From positions 1 through 64,000 of IMG/VR virus record IMGVR_UViG_3300009105_000005: a DNA stretch of 64,000 nucleotides; one strand, given 5' to 3'. Below are positions 1 through 9,656 of the stretch, one piece after another. The DNA is from a virus. Position 1 is the stretch's first letter. Every line of letters begins with the position of its first letter. The position numbers and the translations under genes were made by a program. Below the pieces are notes generated by a model. The model did not search any database, was not told the DNA's origin, and saw nothing but the letters and a program-made list of their open reading frames with translations.

Positions 1-302
1 GATAAATCGCCACCGCCGGACATACCCGCTCCAGCCGAAATTAACCGTGAAGTCGGTACGCCAGCACCGCCAACCGGCCCGCCGGCAACAAAATCCCAAA
101 TGCTTACCCATCCCGAATTTTCCCTATACTTCAAAAGCCTATTGGTTGTGTCCAACCACCACATACCGTCGGCTACACCAACGGTCGGTGCAGATGTACC
201 GGCAAAACAGTTCTTTAACAAACCAAGATTATTCTCAAAATTCTGCATATCGGTCTGTGCTACATGACCTCCAGCAAAAATATCATCTACCCAATTAGGC
301 AT
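1..302 (-). CDS. Tail-fibre-like structural protein, N-terminal part (runs off left edge)
   Basis: An open frame starts at the ATG at 302-300 on the minus strand (AGGAAA eight bases upstream) and leaves the window without a stop after about 100 codons. It begins MPNWVDDIFAGG and later contains GAGMSGGGDL, a glycine-rich phrase common in phage fibre and head-decoration proteins. It follows the tail-tip gene by 10 nt, so it probably belongs to the tail-fibre or host-recognition part of the late operon. Only the N-terminus is visible, so the function is inferred from position and composition. Confidence 0.6.
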   Translation of the reverse strand, partial: MPNWVDDIFAGGHVAQTDMQNFENNLGLLKNCFAGTSAPTVGVADGMWWLDTTNRLLKYRENSGWVSIWDFVAGGPVGGAGVPTSRLISAGAGMSGGGDL

Positions 303-312
303 AACCTATTTC

Positions 313-3300
313 CTATTGCGGGCCTTCGTAAGCTTTCATGTTTAATTCTTTTAAATATATATTCGTATCTACCGTTGGATCTGTAATTTCAACTTCGACA
401 TACACGTACCGGGCCGAAACTTCAGCGCACAGAATTTCAAAGAAATCCACCGATCCCCAAGTTCCAACTCCCGGCGTACTGCTTGATTCACTGTAATACA
501 ACGTTGCTTTGACCTGGCCGGCTTCTTCCGGTTCAAAAATCTGATTCCAGGTTTTAACCGATGCTAAAAGGTCGTCCCAAGTTGCACCGTCTTCCGAAGA
601 AAATGCTCTTTCTGTTCCGGCGAATGTTTCCGCCACATAGGTTGCCGTTATAACAACCTCATTGGCCGTTTCAGAATCTACCGTGTTTTCTCCATCATAA
701 TTTGTTGTGCCGGACAGCATTATTCCATCGGTTGCAGAAAAATTATGATCTGTGATTGGAATGCCGACCTTACCGCCTCCCTTGTCAACGGCTGCGGCAT
801 TATCGATTGTTTCATCTACGTCTACCGGAGCTACGCCGTCCCAGGTCGTGTCGGTTGACACAAAGGCGGTCCTGAAATCACCCCAAATTCTGACTTTTTT
901 GATGGCATTTAGATCATGCACCGGACTTGTGAACGTTCCGGTTAAAACGCTTGCTGTGTGAGAACATTTTAAAGCATCTCCGCTGTCATAGGTCGTATGT
1001 TCCGTGTTGCTATGAGTGCCTGTATTGAAGTCCCAAGCCCAACTTCCATAGGTTGCAAGCTCGCTGAATCCAGGCGGAATAAATACCGTTACAGTTGCGC
1101 TGACCGGAGTGGCCGAGTAATTACCAGAGTTATCTTTGGGCGACATCCAGAATGTATGCGTTCCGGGTCTGACACCGTTTAACCGAAGTGAACAGTTTTT
1201 ATTCAGGCTGATAAAGATAGCTCCGTCCCAAGCGTCTCCGAGTCTTACTTCGTAGCCTTCGATATCGGGGTCGGTCACCGGATCGGCATAGATTGAAACG
1301 CTATCGCCGTTAGCCACAGCGGTCATGGATGACAGATTGCTTGGCGGGGCCAGTTTTCCTATGATTGTTTTGCTGACCGTTTGAGCAGCATCAAAATCTT
1401 CTTTAACACCGTGAGAAGAAACTGAACGTATTTTGCAATAATGGACTGTGCCTTCTTCCACCGGATCAAACGTATAATCTTTGGTGGCCTTAGTAACGAA
1501 TCGCCACAAACTGAATGGCCAGTAACCGATCAGATCGGTTTGCAGATCTTCAAGTTCGTATAAAGCTTCAACATTAGCTTGCGTGAGCGCCCTATTATAA
1601 ATCCGACATTCATCGAGCTTGCCGGCATACGGTGAAGAACCGTCGTCCTGCGCTCCCCAGGACACATTGCCTGCGTTCGAAGCATCTGCATCGATAGAAC
1701 TGATATCCGGTTCCGTAGCACTGATCGTTTTGTCTATATAGGCATAAATTTTATCGTCTGTTCTGTTTACAACTACGACAACATGATGCCAGCTACTATC
1801 AAATGGTGTCAGATCGGTGAATGTGCCAACAACTGAATTCACTCCATCGGCCAGTGCAACTTCAAGCTCATTGCTTGTGCCGTTCGACCGGATTAAAATA
1901 TGATCGTTGACACCGACATACTTGGAAAACATACAGCCATCACTCTGTATCGATGTGCTGTCCATCCAAAAACTGATCGAAAAATCACCATTGCCAAGAT
2001 CGGCCAGATCGGTTGTGCCGCCATCGCCACAGTCCACCCGTTGAGTCGTGCCGTTAAATTCAAGACATTTGCCCCAGACACCCCAGACACCGTCCTCAAT
2101 AGTCGGGGATCCTTCGATCGTTCCATGGTTCGCATTGCTCGTTTCATCGTTGGCGATGGTATTCATGTCGATAATCATTTGCCAGATCTCGGCATGTGAC
2201 CAAAAGAAATAATCGCCGTAGGTTGGTGGGTCGAATTTCACTTTCCAGCGTGTAAAACTTCTTTCACGATAGGCATAGACTTCTTCGGAATGGGTAATAT
2301 TCTGGACAGAGGGAACTGTTCCGGCAGGCCCATCGAATGTAATGCTGTCTGATTCGCCGTCTTCCCAATTGCTTGTTGACGAAACTGCAAAATAATATGT
2401 CTTTCCAGGTTCAAGATTATAAACATCATAATCATTCTTGCCTGTAATCGTATCGATAGCTCGCCATATATCTTCGGTTGATTCTTTTTGATATATAGTA
2501 TGAACCCCAAAGCCCCGCCATGACAGATTAACGAATGTGGTCGGAAGATCGCCTTCCACTGCCCAAATCTCCTGAACCCTCAAATCCGTTACGAATGGCA
2601 GATCATAATCAGTTTCATAGTCTTCGATTGTTGCAGTATCACTGTAAACATTGGCGTCATATTCAAGAGCCATGATTTTTCTGTTTTGATCTTGGGTGCG
2701 AGTGATACCAATGATCCTAAATTCTTTGACAACCGAATTTGTTACTCCGAACGAATAAATATCGTCAGCTTGTGGTGTTTGGCTCCATACTCCGCTAAGA
2801 GTTAAATCCTTGATTGTAATTTCGGTGTTATCAAGCGTCCAGTATGTCGTCCAGCTTCCACCGACGCCGGGCTCAGAAGAAGCCGCAGATGTATGATCTG
2901 ACTTGGAAGTATAGCTATTCCCGCCGTTCTTGACGCTCTCACCTTCTTTATATGCCGTAGCTGTGACCCAATCAGGTGCAGTAAAAGAAATGCTCGCAAA
3001 TTCAAGATCGTCGTCGTCATAGTGACGCACAACGACCTGGTATGACGTGCCTGATTCAAGCGTAACAAATCTGTCAAGATTAACAGTTGTAGATGTTGCT
3101 CCTGTTATTCTGCCTGAATACCCCCATTGTGGAACATCGTGTGAAAAATAAATAACATCACCGACATTGGAAGCTAAAGCATCGACCCCGACTTCAAATG
3201 AAATTGTCCTGGTAAGATATTCATTACAATTAAGTAAAAATTTAGCATGTTTAAGTGCGAGCGTTTTGGATGTGCAGGCATATAAAACAATGGATATTTT

Positions 3301-5082
3301 ATTTTCAGTTATATCAGCATCCGTATCAAAAGAACTTGACCGAAGCTCAAAGGTCTGCCGAGTATAATTTTTAGCAGCATCGAAATAGGTAATTTCTATA
3401 CAGTTTGCCCTGTCTTTAGTGTCTAAGAATGTTTCTTTATAAGAATTGGTAACGATATTACCCATTCCGAACATCTGGACAGGATCGTCGGCCTTGTCGA
3501 TAACAACACCGAACTTTGTACCTTTTTGAACAACAGTGCCGCGTCCCATCGTGCTGAGAATATTCACAGCCTGAGAGAACGACATAGCCGTGTCAAAATA
3601 CATATTGACGGTATAATTATTGGTTGTGCAAAAATCAGCCCAATCACTAAACTCTGAGTAATTCATTCTGGAATACGGAATGGCTGCGCCGTATTCTGCA
3701 TTAACGTGCATATCATAACAGGCCCAGGCTGGATTGTTAGATGGCTTGGTTGTCCAGCCAGTTCCAGGAACGTAAACATCTACATTGTTACGGGTAACAA
3801 GGCACGAAATCCTTGGCATTGAACCAGACAGTTGATCTGTGGCCAAGGCTTCCACTCCAAGAAGTGAGGCGCCAGGATATGCAAAATCGTCATAAATAAC
3901 TGATTGGACGTAATCAAGATATATAGTATTTGAATATCGATTGGTCGATGGCGGATCAGCCGTAAGGCAAGCTTGAATTTCATATTCATCGGCAGTTAAA
4001 TTATCTACACGATATTCTTTCCGGATAGCTTTTTGAGTCTTGTCGGTGATCGTGTCTGTTGCAATATTTGTCCATGCACCGCCGCTTGTTGGGCGATACT
4101 GGATTTGAACACTGACCGATGCGTTAGATAACGATCCGTTGTCTGCAAAATAACACAGACCGTTGGGCAGGGTGATCCCAACAACAAGCCCTTGCGTAGC
4201 ATTGCCCGTGGCAGTGTCCTGTTTCCAACTGCCGTATGCCAATGGCTGCCATACAGAGCTTTCAGTGTAAGTATCGTTGAAATTTGCAATCGGGGTCTGG
4301 CTGAGTGAACCTTTTTTAGACGTATCTATATTTATATCTGTGTATTGACTTGAAGCATTTTCGTTGATCTCTATGTCACCGATTGAATCCACAGCGTGAT
4401 CGGCAACGCCGAACAGCATATTCAAATATTGCTTATTATCGGAACTTGAAATGTATCTGCCGATCAAATAAGGAAAAACCCTCATAGTGCCGTACAGTAC
4501 AGGCCATGTTTTACCTTCTAAAGCAGTATTGCCCTGTGTAGACCATCCGTAAGTTGCGGATTCGTCAGCCGGATTTCCACCTACAGAAGTATCGGCGCTT
4601 GACCTCGGCAGCATGGCGTTTACGATCATAGCCCCGCCCATAGCTACGCCTACTGTCAACAAAGATCCAGCAACTTGACTTCCTAAGATTGCTCCTGCCG
4701 AATAGTCGCCAGCAGCTCCTGCCATAAATGTTCCACCGCCGTACATATTCGCTAAACCAGCAGCAATATATGGTGCAACAACCATAACTGCGATCATTGC
4801 CACTACAGCGAGGATGCTTGTAGTATCACCATCGCCTTGAGGGACTAAGCAGAAAACAAGATTATCATCGATATGAGGAGCAAAAGTGTGAATATCTCTG
4901 ACCGGGCCGCCGTTGACAGAACTCACCACATTGACATCTTCGGGCATGGTTGGATAGATGTCCCGCATGTATTCAAATACAGCCTTGCCGTCTTCCCAAT
5001 CAATACGCCTGACGATCCGGTTGTTCAGTGGATCCAGATGGTTCGTAATGGCGGTTATTAATATTTGACTTCTATCCAACAT
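313..5082 (-). CDS. Tail tip / host-specificity protein, lambda J-like, with LamG-type insert
   Basis: A 1589-residue protein at the end of the tail operon, the position and size of lambda J-type central tip proteins that close the tube and contact the receptor. After an N-terminal region there is a hydrophobic Ala/Gly-rich stretch (about residues 88-160), then the phage tail-protein core. A fibronectin-III-like segment lies near 850-950 (phrase LEPGKTYYFAVSS). A concanavalin/LamG-like domain spans about 985-1180 (FNGTTQRVDCG, SWHHVVVVVNRTDD, LDECRIYNRAL), followed by more beta domains. AGAAGG precedes the ATG and the start overlaps the NlpC/P60 gene by 11 nt. The LamG insert suggests glycan binding by the tip; this is inferred from fold-like motifs. 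Confidence 0.85.
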   Translation of the reverse strand: MLDRSQILITAITNHLDPLNNRIVRRIDWEDGKAVFEYMRDIYPTMPEDVNVVSSVNGGPVRDIHTFAPHIDDNLVFCLVPQGDGDTTSILAVVAMIAVMVVAPYIAAGLANMYGGGTFMAGAAGDYSAGAILGSQVAGSLLTVGVAMGGAMIVNAMLPRSSADTSVGGNPADESATYGWSTQGNTALEGKTWPVLYGTMRVFPYLIGRYISSSDNKQYLNMLFGVADHAVDSIGDIEINENASSQYTDINIDTSKKGSLSQTPIANFNDTYTESSVWQPLAYGSWKQDTATGNATQGLVVGITLPNGLCYFADNGSLSNASVSVQIQYRPTSGGAWTNIATDTITDKTQKAIRKEYRVDNLTADEYEIQACLTADPPSTNRYSNTIYLDYVQSVIYDDFAYPGASLLGVEALATDQLSGSMPRISCLVTRNNVDVYVPGTGWTTKPSNNPAWACYDMHVNAEYGAAIPYSRMNYSEFSDWADFCTTNNYTVNMYFDTAMSFSQAVNILSTMGRGTVVQKGTKFGVVIDKADDPVQMFGMGNIVTNSYKETFLDTKDRANCIEITYFDAAKNYTRQTFELRSSSFDTDADITENKISIVLYACTSKTLALKHAKFLLNCNEYLTRTISFEVGVDALASNVGDVIYFSHDVPQWGYSGRITGATSTTVNLDRFVTLESGTSYQVVVRHYDDDDLEFASISFTAPDWVTATAYKEGESVKNGGNSYTSKSDHTSAASSEPGVGGSWTTYWTLDNTEITIKDLTLSGVWSQTPQADDIYSFGVTNSVVKEFRIIGITRTQDQNRKIMALEYDANVYSDTATIEDYETDYDLPFVTDLRVQEIWAVEGDLPTTFVNLSWRGFGVHTIYQKESTEDIWRAIDTITGKNDYDVYNLEPGKTYYFAVSSTSNWEDGESDSITFDGPAGTVPSVQNITHSEEVYAYRERSFTRWKVKFDPPTYGDYFFWSHAEIWQMIIDMNTIANDETSNANHGTIEGSPTIEDGVWGVWGKCLEFNGTTQRVDCGDGGTTDLADLGNGDFSISFWMDSTSIQSDGCMFSKYVGVNDHILIRSNGTSNELEVALADGVNSVVGTFTDLTPFDSSWHHVVVVVNRTDDKIYAYIDKTISATEPDISSIDADASNAGNVSWGAQDDGSSPYAGKLDECRIYNRALTQANVEALYELEDLQTDLIGYWPFSLWRFVTKATKDYTFDPVEEGTVHYCKIRSVSSHGVKEDFDAAQTVSKTIIGKLAPPSNLSSMTAVANGDSVSIYADPVTDPDIEGYEVRLGDAWDGAIFISLNKNCSLRLNGVRPGTHTFWMSPKDNSGNYSATPVSATVTVFIPPGFSELATYGSWAWDFNTGTHSNTEHTTYDSGDALKCSHTASVLTGTFTSPVHDLNAIKKVRIWGDFRTAFVSTDTTWDGVAPVDVDETIDNAAAVDKGGGKVGIPITDHNFSATDGIMLSGTTNYDGENTVDSETANEVVITATYVAETFAGTERAFSSEDGATWDDLLASVKTWNQIFEPEEAGQVKATLYYSESSSTPGVGTWGSVDFFEILCAEVSARYVYVEVEITDPTVDTNIYLKELNMKAYEGPQ

Positions 5083-5458
5083 ATTTATAAAAAACCTTCT
5101 GTCTGTTTTTTAGATACGGATGATCTAATTTTTGCCGACAGGAATTTTTACCCTTCAATGTGTGAAGAATTTCGTTATTGCCGATATATAAAGCAAAATG
5201 ACTTAATGTATCCGGTACGTGCATACTCATAAAAACCAAACATGGAATTTTGGGTTCTTCTAAATATTCCCATTGAAACCTGAAAGACATGGCAATATGT
5301 TCGGTTAATTTAAGATCGTAATTCACTTGTTCGATGGCTTCTCTGACAATGTCATAATTCGGGACTTCAATTCCGAATTTTTTAAATCCTTGCCTAACAA
5401 GCCACCAGCAATCTGTTTCGCCTTTTACAAACGGTATGCCAATTAAATCGTTAAACAT
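5072..5458 (-). CDS. NlpC/P60-like tail tip assembly protein (lambda K-like)
   Basis: A papain-like NlpC/P60 hydrolase domain of about 128 residues. The catalytic Cys is in GETDCWWLVRQ near the N-terminus and the His in LSHFALYIG. In lambda-like phages this protein sits between L and J and may cleave peptidoglycan peptides or act in tip assembly. I chose the ATG at 5458, preceded by AAAGGT, because an upstream ATG at 5506 lies deep in the preceding gene and lacks a ribosome site. The 8-nt overlap with the L-like gene and 11-nt overlap with J imply translational coupling. There is no JAMM (MPN) domain fused, unlike lambda K. Confidence 0.8.
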   Translation of the reverse strand: MFNDLIGIPFVKGETDCWWLVRQGFKKFGIEVPNYDIVREAIEQVNYDLKLTEHIAMSFRFQWEYLEEPKIPCLVFMSMHVPDTLSHFALYIGNNEILHTLKGKNSCRQKLDHPYLKNRQKVFYKYVG

Positions 5459-6113
5459 AGATACCTTTTGTTCCAACGCCCGGGGATCCACCGAATCTTG
5501 CTTCATTACTACTTGAATCCAAGTTGATTTTTAATCTGCAAGCTGCCAGCGTTCGTTCGCAGGAAGTGTCTGCACCGTCATACCCGCAGCGCCCGCCTTT
5601 AAAATCGTAGTATCTGCAAAAATTCCTAAGCACCCTGCCCCTTGGAAATCGCAAATTGTACGGACTTGAAGCCCCAAGCACAAAGCTTGCCCACATATTG
5701 TCAGCATGCGATCCGACAATGCGATAATTAAGCTCAATTTCAGGATTACTATTATTTGCGCCTGCTCCCAATGTGGCCGAAGTGACGTTTTTGGCATGAA
5801 CAACCATGATATCCACTTCGGATTCAACCAGGCCGTCGTAGGCTTCCATATATACCTGTATTGCCCTGGTAGCGTTTCCTATTCGAACGACCACCTGTGG
5901 AACTTCGCCTTTTTTTGAATCTCCAATTTCATCCAATTCAAACGGGAAAGCTGTCCAGATATCTCCGGCAGTTACAGGCCATGTTATATCCTCAACATTC
6001 TTGCAAATCCTGATAATCGTAGAATCAGGAAAAGTGACCTTTAAAAGAACTATCCATGAATATTCAGAAGCTAATTTGTTTTTTTCTATAAAGGCTGTTG
6101 CTGATAAAGACAT
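5451..6113 (-). CDS. Minor tail protein, lambda L-like, with four-cysteine C-terminal cluster
   Basis: A tip-complex protein of about 220 residues in the lambda L position, between the M-like and NlpC/P60 genes. The N-terminal part is a beta-rich tail domain (IWTAFPFELDEIG). The C-terminal part has four regularly placed cysteines (NFCRYYDF, GRCGYDG, TSCERT, AACRL). Lambda gpL carries a C-terminal iron-sulphur cluster on four cysteines, and the same arrangement here suggests a metal or Fe-S site. Start chosen at 6113, whose ATG shares one base with the previous stop (TAATG); an in-frame upstream ATG at 6149 lies inside the M-like gene. Confidence 0.8.
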   Translation of the reverse strand: MSLSATAFIEKNKLASEYSWIVLLKVTFPDSTIIRICKNVEDITWPVTAGDIWTAFPFELDEIGDSKKGEVPQVVVRIGNATRAIQVYMEAYDGLVESEVDIMVVHAKNVTSATLGAGANNSNPEIELNYRIVGSHADNMWASFVLGASSPYNLRFPRGRVLRNFCRYYDFKGGRCGYDGADTSCERTLAACRLKINLDSSSNEARFGGSPGVGTKGIYV

Positions 6114-6469
6114 TACGCTTCTTCCAGTAAGATCGGCCCAAGCTCCCAAGCATCTTCGCCGTCAAGCTGGCCGGCATAAGAAGCTTTAGGAAGACGGTTT
6201 TCCACAAATCGTACCGTATAAACCGTACTTGTCGTGGGATGCGTCCAATTGAATGTTGTGCCGATATTGTCTTCAAAAAAAGTAATAAGCGACTGCAATT
6301 CTGTTTCTGTAATTCCATCCCATCCAGTACTGAATTCCATCCTTGATCGGGTAGCATTAGCGCGTGACTGCACATATCCTGCATCAAAATTCGTTTTCAC
6401 CTGTGGTTTAAACGGATTCTGAGAAAAATATTTGGGGGATGGTTTTCTGGATAAGGGAAAGTTAGCCAT
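6113..6469 (-). CDS. Minor tail protein, lambda M-like
   Basis: A 118-residue protein following the tape measure, as gpM does in lambda. Typical features are an N-terminal region with TRSRMEFSTGWDGITE, then IGTTFNWTHPTTSTVYTVRF and a C-terminal ELGPILLEE. It is expected in the distal tail ring between tape measure and tip. No clear Shine-Dalgarno is seen; a dispersed palindrome (6476-6488) and a TATATT sequence lie just upstream of the ATG, so it may have its own promoter. It ends in a TAATG junction with the L-like gene. Confidence 0.8.
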   Translation of the reverse strand: MANFPLSRKPSPKYFSQNPFKPQVKTNFDAGYVQSRANATRSRMEFSTGWDGITETELQSLITFFEDNIGTTFNWTHPTTSTVYTVRFVENRLPKASYAGQLDGEDAWELGPILLEEA

Positions 6470-6475
6470 AATATA

Positions 6476-6488
6476 TTACTATCAGTAA
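6476..6488. promoter_or_regulatory. Dispersed palindrome, site 1 (operator-like)
   Basis: The perfect inverted repeat TTACT-ATC-AGTAA lies seven bases upstream of the M-like ATG. It is one of at least six copies in the window, all before gene starts (see 16165, 30495, 39581, 39883, 56585). Probable binding site of a phage regulator; the regulator is unknown. Confidence 0.6.
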
Positions 6489-6507
6489 GATTAAGGTTAA
6501 AAAAAAA

Positions 6508-8877
6508 TTATCCGCCGAGACTGTCTCTTAGGCCATAGGCATTTCGGGTGAAAGCATCCAGCCAAACATTTACAACCCATTCCTGGCCGTTGAATTGCGG
6601 AGCTTCTTGACGAACCTTAGTTTGTTGCTCCGTGTTATTATGAACATTGACCGTTACAGGTGGCGCAGGGCCAATTTTATTGTTAGAAATAATATTTCCG
6701 CCGGAACCACCCATTTGTAGAATCTCCGGCCCTTTTTCACCGACGACATAAGCAGAGTATGGATCCACAGTCCCGCCACTGGCTTTGCCTGTTGATGGTG
6801 GTCCCATCCAAGTATTAAATGCACCGGCCAACGGACCAATAATGCTCTGGCGAATAGCAAGTCTCGCCAGATCAGCAAGCATGCCATCGACAAGATTTCT
6901 GAAATTTAGCTTTCCTGTAGTAACAAAATTTACAAGGGAATCTTCCATATTTTGAAACCCGTTGGTTATAACATTCTCAACATTTTGAGCGGCATTGGTC
7001 GCTTCATCGGCATAGCCTTGAAACGCCCTTTTAGCACCGTCAGTCCAAATACGAGATTCTTTAAGAACCTTTTCGGCTGTGCGGTTATTTTTTTTCGTGA
7101 TGCGTTCAAGATCACGATCCTGGTCGGCCACGGTGTATTGGGGCTTATCAAGGCCGAGCCTACGCCTTTCATGATCAGTTGGATTGAAAAAGCCGTCAAC
7201 AGCATAACCGCTTCCGTACATGGCAGCAGTTATATGATGATCTTTAGACATCGATGCTTTTCCAGCTTTAAGAATTTCTTTTGCTCTTTTTTCACGAAAC
7301 TTCCGCATATTTTCAGCAGTTTCGTGCGCTCCAACATCCCAACCCTTCGTGCCTTTCACATCGGCACCTGATGCTTTAAGCCTGCGTTTTTCATGGTCAG
7401 AGCCAGCATCTTTAGGATAGTTATAGTATTTCAGCCAGATTTCAGCCCGGGTTACTGTGTCCCATTTGAGAAGCTGTTCCAGTTTTTTCTGATCGTCTTT
7501 AAAAAACTTTTCGAATTTTTTATACAGCCTGCTATGGATTTCAGTTTCACGTTCACGATCTGTCATGCCGTAGAACTGAACTTTATCTTTGTAGATTTTT
7601 TTCCATTTATCTCCCAATGTTTTTGATTCTTTACCTTTGGCATCCCAATAACGAATATCAGCGCCAGGCTTGCCAGTATCCCAATGATCGGAACCAACAC
7701 CATGAAGCTGCATTTGCCTTTGATAATTCAAAACTCCAAGATCATCGATCAGATCTTTAAGAGTTTTGGGATTAGGACCGTAATGTTCTATATGTCGGCT
7801 TGGCTTACCGGATTTAAGATCAGAAATACCTTCCAGCAACATCTTTTCTTTATCTCTGAACTTTTCTTCCCGAATATTGTTAAAATAATTAGCCCAAGCA
7901 CGGACTTCCGGAGTTATTGCTTTGCCGATTACCGTGGCAATTTCTGTAAAAACGCCTTTAAGTTCATTGGCCGCTCCACTTAGAGTTCCGTCATAAAGGG
8001 TTTCGAGTTTATTAACTTCTGCGGACACCAGTTGCGTAGCTTGAATTGCGGTGTATCCTTCTTGGATATATGCTTGCATTTTTTCGATTGCTTTTTCAAT
8101 CGACATGTGCCCGCCGAATCCGGCGAATTTAGATGTATCTGTTATAAATCTTATTTCAGTTGAAGTTGCGCTGATCTCAGACTTTAATCCGGCCATTGCT
8201 TCTTCGGCTCTCATTGTAACCCTGGCAGTATCCCGAATCCATTGATGAAGCTTTTGGAAAACAAACATGGAAGCGGCTATACCACTCATAATGATAAAGA
8301 AATCACCGAGCCGAGTATTCAGGATGCTTACACGTCTGGCAGTTTTTTCCGTAGTTTTGCCAGTCTTTTCCATTTGTTTGTCATAGTCTCGCTGCCTCTT
8401 AATAGATTCTTCTAAATTTCTTTCAGGTGTTTTGTAATGGTCGTAAAAATCGCCCGGATGGGCGTCTAATGCGGCTCTTGATTTTGCAGCAGCACCACTT
8501 TTTTCCCGCCTGGCTTGAATTTCTTTAAGGTGAGCCCATTCCTTTTCAACATCAACCGCACCTTTAACAGCTTTCGACCTTTTTTTAATCGCCTGAGTAG
8601 ATCTGTCCGTAGCTCTGGCTTCTTCAAACAGCTTTTTAGTATAGTCACGTAAAGACTTGCCGGAAATCATGTCCAACATTTTCTTTTCTTCTTGTTTGGC
8701 CTTTACATACTTCTTGCTGAAACGTGAAGATTGAGCCTGTACTTTATCGGCAGAAGCTCCAAGTTTTTCGAATCTGTCCAAAGATTTATCTAACTGACGA
8801 TCAAGGCTATCAAAATCCTTTTTTGTCTTTCCTTTGGCTCCGATCCTCAGTTCTATGTTTGGATCTTTTGTTGACAT
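6508..8877 (-). CDS. Tail tape measure protein (lambda H-like)
   Basis: A 789-residue, mainly helical and highly charged protein directly after the G/GT chaperone genes, as tape measure genes are. There is a long N-terminal coiled-coil region, one strong hydrophobic segment near residues 193-210 (FFIIMSGIAASMFVFQ), and a C-terminal region with NMEDSLVNFVTTGKLNFRNL that is typical of lambda H-like proteins. It sets tail length and is ejected with DNA. It is short for the family, which predicts a fairly short tail. The start (8877) has GAGGG upstream and overlaps the 3' end of the frameshift extension by 68 nt. Confidence 0.9.
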   Translation of the reverse strand: MSTKDPNIELRIGAKGKTKKDFDSLDRQLDKSLDRFEKLGASADKVQAQSSRFSKKYVKAKQEEKKMLDMISGKSLRDYTKKLFEEARATDRSTQAIKKRSKAVKGAVDVEKEWAHLKEIQARREKSGAAAKSRAALDAHPGDFYDHYKTPERNLEESIKRQRDYDKQMEKTGKTTEKTARRVSILNTRLGDFFIIMSGIAASMFVFQKLHQWIRDTARVTMRAEEAMAGLKSEISATSTEIRFITDTSKFAGFGGHMSIEKAIEKMQAYIQEGYTAIQATQLVSAEVNKLETLYDGTLSGAANELKGVFTEIATVIGKAITPEVRAWANYFNNIREEKFRDKEKMLLEGISDLKSGKPSRHIEHYGPNPKTLKDLIDDLGVLNYQRQMQLHGVGSDHWDTGKPGADIRYWDAKGKESKTLGDKWKKIYKDKVQFYGMTDRERETEIHSRLYKKFEKFFKDDQKKLEQLLKWDTVTRAEIWLKYYNYPKDAGSDHEKRRLKASGADVKGTKGWDVGAHETAENMRKFREKRAKEILKAGKASMSKDHHITAAMYGSGYAVDGFFNPTDHERRRLGLDKPQYTVADQDRDLERITKKNNRTAEKVLKESRIWTDGAKRAFQGYADEATNAAQNVENVITNGFQNMEDSLVNFVTTGKLNFRNLVDGMLADLARLAIRQSIIGPLAGAFNTWMGPPSTGKASGGTVDPYSAYVVGEKGPEILQMGGSGGNIISNNKIGPAPPVTVNVHNNTEQQTKVRQEAPQFNGQEWVVNVWLDAFTRNAYGLRDSLGG

Positions 8878-9642
8878 TGTTGCCCTCAGATGTGATTTTT
8901 AGATACTCCATGTCGAGTATCTGGATGCGTCTTAGAAAAACCTGACGTTCTTCGGGATTGTCAATCTTGCGGATTTTCATATAGGCGTAGATTTCGGTAA
9001 GCGGAATCGGCCCAATTGAAAACCCCATACTGCGACTTGAATTCAACTCAAAGAACGCATTAAAATCGTAACTGAGATCTTCATAAAGAAGCGGACGTTC
9101 AAGGTAAACCTTGACTGTATGACCGGCTTTGTGAAGCCGTTCATACCATTTAAGATGTTTGCCGTGTTTCAGCGTCCATCTTAGGACGCTTGCAAGTTTC
9201 CCGAGGTATCCTCAAGCGCTTCGTCTTCATCCAGATCGTCTTCATCCAAATCTTCATCGGGATCGTCAGACCGATAATTATCAGGATCATCGGATTCTTG
9301 CAGAACCCTGAGATACATCTTTTTGTACTTCAAAAGAGCTGCAACCTTATTGTCCACAGTTGGGTCAACTGGATTGCCGTCATCGTCGAGAACGCCTTCC
9401 CAGGTTTTCAGAACGCCGATCGCAATAATTCTGGCGTTGATGCGCTGCCGATGCTTTCTGTTTCGGCGGGAAACTTCAAGCTCTTTGGCAAACTGGCGCT
9501 GAGCCTTTTCATGGCCCGGATTGCCAGCTTCGGCTATAAACAAGGTTACAGGTTCATTCTTGACATTATAACCAACAACGATGGGAACACCGTTGTTGGC
9601 CTTGTCAGTGTCACTTACAAAAAGATCGTTAAACGTTTTCAT
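8810..9642 (-). CDS. Tail assembly chaperone, G-T-like -1 frameshift fusion product
   Basis: A -1 shift at the heptamer 9202-9196 lets ribosomes leave the 153-residue G-like frame before its stop (9183-9181). They then read on through GKLASVLRWTLKHGKH to a stop at 8812-8810, giving a protein of about 277 residues. No stop interrupts the -1 frame between the site and 8810. In lambda the equivalent gpGT binds both tail tube and tape measure during assembly. The T-like extension has no strong start of its own and fills a region that would otherwise be empty, which supports frameshifting rather than an independent gene. Confidence 0.85.
9181..9642 (-). CDS. Tail assembly chaperone, lambda G-like (unshifted product)
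   Basis: A 153-residue protein between the tail tube and tape measure genes, with a very acidic C-terminal tail (residues about 120-148 mostly Asp/Glu) ending DTSGNLQAS. Position, size and the slippery site near its end match lambda gpG, which coats the tape measure during tail assembly and is not in the virion. AAAGGAA precedes the ATG. The last ten codons contain the frameshift site that makes the longer GT-like form. Confidence 0.85.
   Translation of the reverse strand: MKTFNDLFVSDTDKANNGVPIVVGYNVKNEPVTLFIAEAGNPGHEKAQRQFAKELEVSRRNRKHRQRINARIIAIGVLKTWEGVLDDDGNPVDPTVDNKVAALLKYKKMYLRVLQESDDPDNYRSDDPDEDLDEDDLDEDEALEDTSGNLQAS
9196..9202 (-). other. Programmed -1 ribosomal frameshift slippery heptamer
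   Basis: On the minus strand the sequence is G-GGA-AAC, in the zero frame TCG GGA AAC TTG. It fits the X-XXY-YYZ rule and is nearly identical to the lambda G/T site (GGGAAAG). It is in the correct phase to join the G-like frame to the open -1 frame that continues to 8810. Confidence 0.85.
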
Positions 9643-9656
9643 GCTGATTCCTTTCT

